From CAVQXR01 sp963717955 (GTDB lineage: Bacteria; Actinomycetota; Thermoleophilia; Gaiellales; Gaiellaceae): 64,000 nucleotides of DNA. Made by a program: the position numbers and the translations under genes. The stretch spans positions 124,001 through 188,000 of the forward strand of contig CAVQXR010000002.1 in NCBI GenBank assembly GCA_963717955.1. Direction: 5' to 3'. Below are positions 59,197-64,000 of the stretch, one piece after another. Each line of letters begins with the position of its first letter. Within the stretch, counting starts at the first letter, position 1. The notes under the pieces were generated by a model that made no database searches, was not told the DNA's origin, and saw only the letters and a program-made list of their open reading frames with translations.

Positions 59197-61737
59197 GAGG
59201 CTGCGGACGACGTTCGACCCACTCCGCCCTTCGTCGGTCGCGCGGACGAGCTCGAGGTCCTGCGTGCGGCGTTCGACGACGTGATGACCCGGCACGCGAG
59301 CGGGCTCCTCACCGTCGTCGGCTCGGCCGGGGTGGGCAAGTCACGCCTGGCGCGCGAGTTCGTGGCCTCGGTCGGCACGGACGTCCAGATCCTGCGGGCG
59401 CGCTGCCTGCCCTACGGCGACGGCATCACGTTCTGGCCCGTGGCCGAGCTCGTCCGCCAGGCCTGCGGGATCGTCGAGGGCGACCGGCGGCGCGACGCCC
59501 GCGCCAAGCTCGACCGTACGGTGGAGGGGGCCGAGGGCGCCGGCCTGATCACAGAGCGGATTGCCGCGCTGATGGGCCTGGCGGAAGGCAGCGCCGCCGG
59601 TCTGGAGGACGTGTTCTGGGCCGTGCGGCGGTTTCTCGCCTGGATCGGCCGGGAGCTTCCCGTCGTCGCGATCCTCGACGACCTGCAGTGGTCGGAGCCC
59701 GGCTACCTCGACCTCGTCGAGTACCTGGCCGGAGCCACTCGCGACACGGCCCTGTTCCTGCTCTGCCTCACGCGGCCCGACCTGCTCGACGTCCGGCCGG
59801 GCTGGGGAAGCGGGACGACGGCCGGCGGGTTCCTCACGCTCGAGCCGCTCGAAGACCGCGAGAGCGAGGAGCTCCTGACCGCCCTGCTCGAGGGAGCCCG
59901 GCTGGACGAGCAGATCCTGGACACGATCGCCGAGCCCGCGGGCGGGAATCCGCTCTTCCTCGAGGAGATGCTCCGGATGCTCAAGGACGACGGTCTGCTA
60001 CGCAACGAGGGCGGGCGTTGGGTCGCAACCGGGGACATCGGTACCGTGCGGGCCCCGGACTCGATCCAGGCGCTGCTGAACGCGCGGCTGGATCGGCTCT
60101 CCGACGAGGAGGAGGTCGTGATCAGGTCCGCCTCGGTGGTGGGCGGAGCCTTCTCCTGGGGCGCGGTGGCGCACCTGGTGCCAGAGCCCATCCGCGCGGA
60201 CCTCGGGACCCACCTGCAAACGCTGGTCCGCAAGGATCTGATCCGCCCGGCGTCCTCGACCCCCGCGGGCGAGGATGCGTTCCGCTTCCACCACATCCTG
60301 GTCCAGGAGGCTGCCTACCGCGGCACGTCCAAGGAGGTCCGGGCGGAGCTGCACGAGGGATTCGCCGAGTGGGCCGAGCGGATGGCGGGCGACCGAGCGA
60401 GCGAGCAGGAGGAGGTGATCGGGTACCACCTCGAGCAGGCCTACCGGCTGCGGTCGGAGCTCGGTCCGAGGGGCAAGCGAGAGTGGGAGCTCGCACTGCG
60501 CGCAGCGCACCGGCTCGCCGCGGCCGGGATGCGTGCGTTCGATCGACGGGACGTCTACGGTGCCTCCGACCTGTTGCGGCGGGCCGCCGAGCTTCTCCCG
60601 CTCGAGCACCCGGAACGCCGGGGCGTGCTTCTGGTGCTGGGCGAGGCGCTGGCCGAGATGGGCGATCTCGGCCTCGCCGACACCGTCCTGGACGAGGCCG
60701 GGGTGCTGGCCGCCTCGGCCGGCGATGCGGGGGCCGCGGCCAACGCGGCGATCCTCCGCCTGTCCCTGCTCGAGCTGACGGACCCGAAGGGGGCATCGCG
60801 CGAGGCCGTGCCCGTGGCCGAACGGCAGGTCGCCATCCTGGAGTCGATCGGCGACGATCTCGGGCTGGCGCGGGCCTGGCAGCTGATGGGCGAGCTGCAC
60901 TGGAAGGACGCGCACTACGCGGCCGCCGACGACGCGCTCGTTCGCTCGATCGACCATGCGCGGCGTGCCGGGGCCAGGCGCGAGGAGGCCGACGCTCTCG
61001 GCCGCTACACGGGCTCGGGCACCTACGGCCCGGCTCCGGTGGACGAGATGGAACGCCGGTGTGCCGAGGTGCTCGAGAGGCTGGGCGGGACCGGCTACGA
61101 GGCGCCCGCGTTGCGTTCGCAGGCCGTCGCCTGTGCGATGCGTGGGCAGTTCCAGGAGGCGCGCGATCTCGCCGGACGGGCCCGAGCCATCTACGAGGAT
61201 CACGGGCTGCGGCTGCGCGCGATGTTCCTCGCCGAGACCGCCGGGGTGATCGAGATGCTCGCGGGCGACGCGCTCGCCGCCGAGCGGGAGTTCCGCGCCG
61301 GCTTCGACGCGGCGGTCGAGATGGGGGAACAGGGTTTCCAGTCCACGATCGCGGCGGCGCTCGCCCACGCGCTCCTCGAGCAGGACCGCCTGGAGGAGGC
61401 CGAGGAGATGGTGGTCGCGAGCGAGCTCGCCGGGGCCGAGGACGACGTCAGCACCCAGGTGCTGGGCCGGAGCGCCCGGGCCCGCATCCTCGCCGCCCGG
61501 GGCATGGCCGAGGAGGCGGAGGCCCTCGGCCGCGAGGCGGTCACGCGCGCCGAGTCGACCGACGACCTGAACATGCGCGGAGACGCGCTCGTCAACCTGG
61601 GCGAGGTGCTCCGATCGCGCGGCGATCGGGCGGGTGCGGCCTCGGCCGTGACCGATGCGCTCCGGCTGTACGAGGCGAAGGGAAACGCGGCCGCCGCGGA
61701 GGCCACGAGCCGCCGGCTTGGGGAGCTCGACGGCTGA
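59197..61737 (+). CDS. AAA-ATPase/TPR C-terminal part of the frameshifted cyclase-ATPase
   Basis: In the shifted frame the protein resumes EAADDVRPTPPFVGRADELE and runs about 847 residues. The ATPase domain has Walker A VVGSAGVGKSRLAREF, Walker B VVAILDDLQWSEPG and a winged-helix-like region (FRFHHILVQEAAYRGTSKEV). TPR-like helices fill the rest. If 59281 (GTG) is used as a start, a separate MalT-like ATPase could be made, so two-gene operation is possible. Together with the cyclase part, the full protein would have about 1,065 residues. Signals and outputs are unknown. Confidence 0.8.
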   Translation, partial: EAADDVRPTPPFVGRADELEVLRAAFDDVMTRHASGLLTVVGSAGVGKSRLAREFVASVGTDVQILRARCLPYGDGITFWPVAELVRQACGIVEGDRRRDARAKLDRTVEGAEGAGLITERIAALMGLAEGSAAGLEDVFWAVRRFLAWIGRELPVVAILDDLQWSEPGYLDLVEYLAGATRDTALFLLCLTRPDLLDVRPGWGSGTTAGGFLTLEPLEDRESEELLTALLEGARLDEQILDTIAEPAGGNPLFLEEMLRMLKDDGLLRNEGGRWVATGDIGTVRAPDSIQALLNARLDRLSDEEEVVIRSASVVGGAFSWGAVAHLVPEPIRADLGTHLQTLVRKDLIRPASSTPAGEDAFRFHHILVQEAAYRGTSKEVRAELHEGFAEWAERMAGDRASEQEEVIGYHLEQAYRLRSELGPRGKREWELALRAAHRLAAAGMRAFDRRDVYGASDLLRRAAELLPLEHPERRGVLLVLGEALAEMGDLGLADTVLDEAGVLAASAGDAGAAANAAILRLSLLELTDPKGASREAVPVAERQVAILESIGDDLGLARAWQLMGELHWKDAHYAAADDALVRSIDHARRAGARREEADALGRYTGSGTYGPAPVDEMERRCAEVLERLGGTGYEAPALRSQAVACAMRGQFQEARDLAGRARAIYEDHGLRLRAMFLAETAGVIEMLAGDALAAEREFRAGFDAAVEMGEQGFQSTIAAALAHALLEQDRLEEAEEMVVASELAGAEDDVSTQVLGRSARARILAARGMAEEAEALGREAVTRAESTDDLNMRGDALVNLGEVLRSRGDRAGAASAVTDALRLYEAKGNAAAAEATSRRLGELDG

Positions 61738-61912
61738 GCCGAGTCGTCCGGCCGGCCTCTCCCGTCGGACGCGCGCTGGGTGACGAAGACCGGATACGGT
61801 TCACCACGCGGGGGCGGAGATCGTCGAGTTCAGGCCCGCGGATGCCCTCGGTGAGACGACCCCTGTAGTGTTGACGAACCCTGCGGACAGGGCTCGCCAT
61901 GAGAAGCCGTTC

Positions 61913-62524
61913 ATGAATTACAGGCTCGCCTATGCACTCGGCTTCCACCCGTGGGAGGATCTCGCCGAGCACGCGCCCTTTGCCAACACGCTCCTGGAGC
62001 TCGTCGCGCGCGAGGAGCAACGCCAGGGGCCGCCCTACGGGTCGGCGCTCGACCTCGGCACCGGCAGCGCGGTCTGGGCGGTCGAGCTGGCGAAGCGGGG
62101 TTGGGAGGTGACCGGAGTCGATCTCGTCGAAAAGGCCCTGCGCCGCGCCCGTGAGCGGATCGACGCTGCGGGGGTCCAGGTGCGCCTCGTGTCCGGCGAC
62201 GTCACCGCGTTGCGGGAAGCCGGTGTGGGCTCCGGGTTCCGCCTGCTGCTCGACACCGGCACCTTCCACGGGCTCAGCGACGCCCAGCGCTCGGCGATGG
62301 GCGCAGAGCTCAGCGCCGTCGCCGCTCCCGACGCCACTCTCATCCTCGACTGCTTCGCACCCCGGTACAGGGGCCCCCTGCCTCGCGGTGCGAGCCGCGC
62401 CGACGTCGAGCGTGCCTTCCCGGGGTGGCGGATCACCGATGTCGAGGTGGCGGACGCCGACCCCGACTCGATCGCGCGGCTCTTTGGGTTCGACGAGCGC
62501 TTCTACCGGCTGCAGCGCGGCTAG
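61913..62524 (+). CDS. Class I SAM-dependent methyltransferase
   Basis: ATG 61913 is preferred because MNYRLAYALGFHPWEDLAEH is the family's usual start; GTG 61868 would add 15 residues. The 203-residue protein has motif I ALDLGTGSAVWAVELAKRGW, the acidic end of strand 2 in VTGVDLVEKAL, motif II-like LVSGDVTALREAGV and LLLDTGTFHGLSDAQ. These fit small-molecule methyltransferases of the thiopurine/tellurite-resistance-like type. Substrate not determined. Confidence 0.85.
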   Translation: MNYRLAYALGFHPWEDLAEHAPFANTLLELVAREEQRQGPPYGSALDLGTGSAVWAVELAKRGWEVTGVDLVEKALRRARERIDAAGVQVRLVSGDVTALREAGVGSGFRLLLDTGTFHGLSDAQRSAMGAELSAVAAPDATLILDCFAPRYRGPLPRGASRADVERAFPGWRITDVEVADADPDSIARLFGFDERFYRLQRG

Positions 62525-62668
62525 CACGCGGGGCCACATCGCCATGGTCGGGGACGGCGCAGTGCGGTGCGGCTCCCTCCGCTCGGGCTGCTCGAGACGT
62601 CGTCGTCCATCAGTCCGTGCCCAGGACATCCACACGCTCGGAGCGCGAGCATCGAGTACGCTCGAACG

Positions 62669-62857
62669 ATGCAGAGGTGGGAATACCTCGTCGTCCCTCT
62701 TCAGCAGGCCAAGGGTCTCAAGAAGGACTCCGGTGCGTTGTCACCGGACCACCTCAATGAGCTCGGCGCGGAGGGATGGGAGGCAGTCGGGCTGTCGCTG
62801 AAGTACGGCGACCTGATCGCATGGCCCGTGGTGCTCCTCAAGCGATCGCTGGCCTAG
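62669..62857 (+). CDS. DUF4177-type small protein
   Basis: ATG 62669 gives 62 residues: MQRWEYLVVPLQQAKGL at the start, LNELGAEGWEAVGLSLKYGD in the middle and VVLLKRSLA at the end. This is the compact strand-helix-strand plan of DUF4177 proteins (WEYxxV, LNxLGxEGWE, then xxKR). The family has no established function. It is a free-standing gene. Confidence 0.7.
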   Translation: MQRWEYLVVPLQQAKGLKKDSGALSPDHLNELGAEGWEAVGLSLKYGDLIAWPVVLLKRSLA

Positions 62858-62875
62858 CACGAGTCCCTATCCGAT

Positions 62876-62925
62876 GGGCCGTGCTGGACTCGAATCAGCG
62901 ACCTTGGGACAAAGTCCGCCTGGCC
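62876..62925 (-). pseudogene. tRNA-Lys-like 3' remnant
   Basis: On the minus strand this stretch reads like the 3' half of a tRNA: an anticodon-arm trace with TTT, then AAGGTCGCTGATTCGAGTCC and AGCACGGCCCA. The T arm is nearly intact with one odd base, and the anticodon stem is shortened. No 5' half is present. It resembles an attachment-site leftover next to mobile-element debris. Confidence 0.5.
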
Positions 62926-63067
62926 TCGCTGCAACCAATGGTAGGAAGCGGAAGTAGCTGCAAGTACGCGCTGTCCGTCATGCAACAAGCTGCTACAAAA
63001 CCGCCCCCCCGCCTAGACAATCCCGCACACACCCGTCGTCTCGAGCCCCCAAGGTAAGGAGGAAGAC

Positions 63068-63229
63068 ATGGCAACACCGGAACGACGCTACGGCGGCATC
63101 ACAATCGGCGGGATCGTCGTCATCGTGGGCATCGTCCTGATCTTCATCTGGAGCTTGTGGATCGGCCTGATCATCGCCCTCATCGGACTCGCCGGCTTCG
63201 GCGGATTCGCACGCGGCAAGTGGTACTAG
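63068..63229 (+). CDS. 53-residue membrane protein
   Basis: ATG 63068 is preceded by AAGGAGGAAGAC, one of the best ribosome binding sites in the window. The product begins MATPERRYGGITIGG, has two hydrophobic runs (IVVIVGIVLIFIWSLWIG and LIIALIGLAGFGGFARG) and ends KWY. It is a hydrophobic small membrane protein of unknown function, perhaps with a helical hairpin. Confidence 0.7.
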   Translation: MATPERRYGGITIGGIVVIVGIVLIFIWSLWIGLIIALIGLAGFGGFARGKWY

Positions 63230-64000
63230 CTGTGACTGACCACAGACCTGTGAGACGCGATCTGATCCGTGGCCGGAGCTCCAGTGAGCTTGCGGGTTGA
63301 CGACGACCGTAAAGCTCAGCGTAGGTAGGCCCGGAATGGCGCAGGCTAGTGAGCGTCTGCGCGACGGAAGCGGCGTCGTACGCCAGTCGCGGTGTGAGGT
63401 CGTTGCCGCGATCGAGCAAGGCGTTCAGCCCTGCCGCTGGCACGCGGGCGGCAGGCGGATGCAGCGCCGCGCGATCGGCCGAGCCGGCTCTGGCGTCGGT
63501 ATCGCGAGGGACGGGATGGGTGGCGTTACGCGACCGGCCTTCAGCACGCGCTCGACGACGATGCCGCGGCGCTCGGTCGAGCCGAGCGTCGAGCAGCAGG
63601 ATCCTTCTCGCAGGACGTCGGCATCCGCCTACGGACAGGTGCGCCTGCGCGGGCTCGTCGCCGCACTGGTCGTCGATCGCGATCGTGCAGGTGCTTGCAG
63701 TCGACACGGTTGCTCGCGCTTGCCCCGGCCGGGCACCGCTGCTCGCCGCTGACGCGCGTCGCTACGAACGTCGAGCAGCCGGGCGAGCTGCTGCACGTAG
63801 ACACGAAGAAGCTCGGACGGCTGCTGGGACGCCGGGCACGCGCGTCATCGGGCGAGCAGGCGGGCCGGCCGGGGCAGGCGCAATCGACCGTGTCGACGGC
63901 AAGCACCTGCCGATCGTCGAGGGCGAGTGCGGGACGAGCCACGGCGAGGCGCCCTGTCCGTACGGCAGAGCTGCGTCGTCGGGCGAGGATGCCGAGTCTG
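63230..64000 (+). pseudogene. Decayed region with an IS481-like transposase fragment
   Basis: Most of this stretch shows no coherent frame. Between about 63765 and 63835 one plus-strand frame reads VEQPGELLHVDTKKLGRLLG, the hallmark segment of IS481-family DDE transposases including the first catalytic Asp. It then shifts frame (GTRVIGRAGG and later residues). Stops and frame breaks are frequent. The fragment runs off the window. It is a dead insertion sequence. Confidence 0.5.

Noticed and set aside
63541..63942. Minus-strand 133-codon frame at the right end
   Set aside because: Cys/Arg/Ser-rich shadow opposite the decayed transposase segment.
1..64000. CRISPR array, prophage, rRNA operon or replication origin
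   Set aside because: No regularly spaced repeats, phage structural genes, rRNA motifs or DnaA-box clusters were noticed on reading.

Overview
The window reads as chromosomal DNA of a high-GC actinobacterium. Gene style and content point to the class Thermoleophilia (Gaiellales/Solirubrobacterales-like): PspC-domain sensor kinases, an XRE-TPR regulator, a MarP-like protease, aerobic molybdenum hydroxylases and a selenium pathway. That placement is inference from gene content, not a database result. Genes are dense and short overlaps between neighbours are common. No rRNA, CRISPR array, prophage or complete insertion sequence was seen.

Layout. 1-2.9 kb: end of leuD, an HtrA protease, a small metal-binding protein, and an ECF sigma/anti-sigma pair whose sigma gene carries a frameshift. 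3-9 kb: a probable minus-strand operon (PspC kinase, response regulator, MOSC protein, amidohydrolase, MocA-like cytidylyltransferase) facing a PspC/LiaF-like membrane protein. 9-16.3 kb: M16 peptidase, serC with a class V aminotransferase, a TetR gene broken by an amber codon, a secreted fibronectin-like protein, nadE. 16.3-18.5 kb: drug efflux pump plus its TetR repressor, with a visible operator. 18.6-20.6 kb: an XRE-TPR regulator followed by two near-identical 28-residue peptide genes. 20.6-27.2 kb: thioredoxin-fold lipoprotein, rhodanese, nucleoside phosphorylase, DDAH-like hydrolase, selD, ctaA, PAC2 protein. 27.2-38.9 kb: helicase, beta-propeller protein, carbamoylase, a deacetylase of the Helicobacter PgdA type, a CobW GTPase, a CcdA/TlpA pair, and a MarP-like protease. 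39-42.7 kb: three-subunit molybdenum hydroxylase. 42.8-46 kb: esterase, ring-cleaving dioxygenase, AcuI-like reductase. 46-50 kb is accessory: MazEF, a duplicated tRNA-Asp 3' end flanking an alpha-carbonic anhydrase segment, then the intact tRNA-Asp. 49.8-50.4 kb: an AhpD-like gene with an in-frame TGA at the second catalytic cysteine. 50.6-58 kb: secreted and membrane proteins and an MMPL exporter divergent from a two-component system. 58-62.9 kb: a frameshifted cyclase-ATPase and a methyltransferase. The right end holds a tRNA-Lys-like remnant and a decayed IS481-like transposase.

Three observations stand out. (1) A probable selenoprotein lies in the same window as selD. (2) A candidate peptide-signalling cassette has an RRNPP-like receptor and two peptide genes that differ mainly at synonymous sites. 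(3) Two copies of a structured inverted-repeat element have different closing arms but share an identical 20-base core. Molybdenum-cofactor genes (MocA-like, MOSC) and the molybdenum hydroxylase probably serve one another. All functional calls are by eye from sequence motifs; no search was run.
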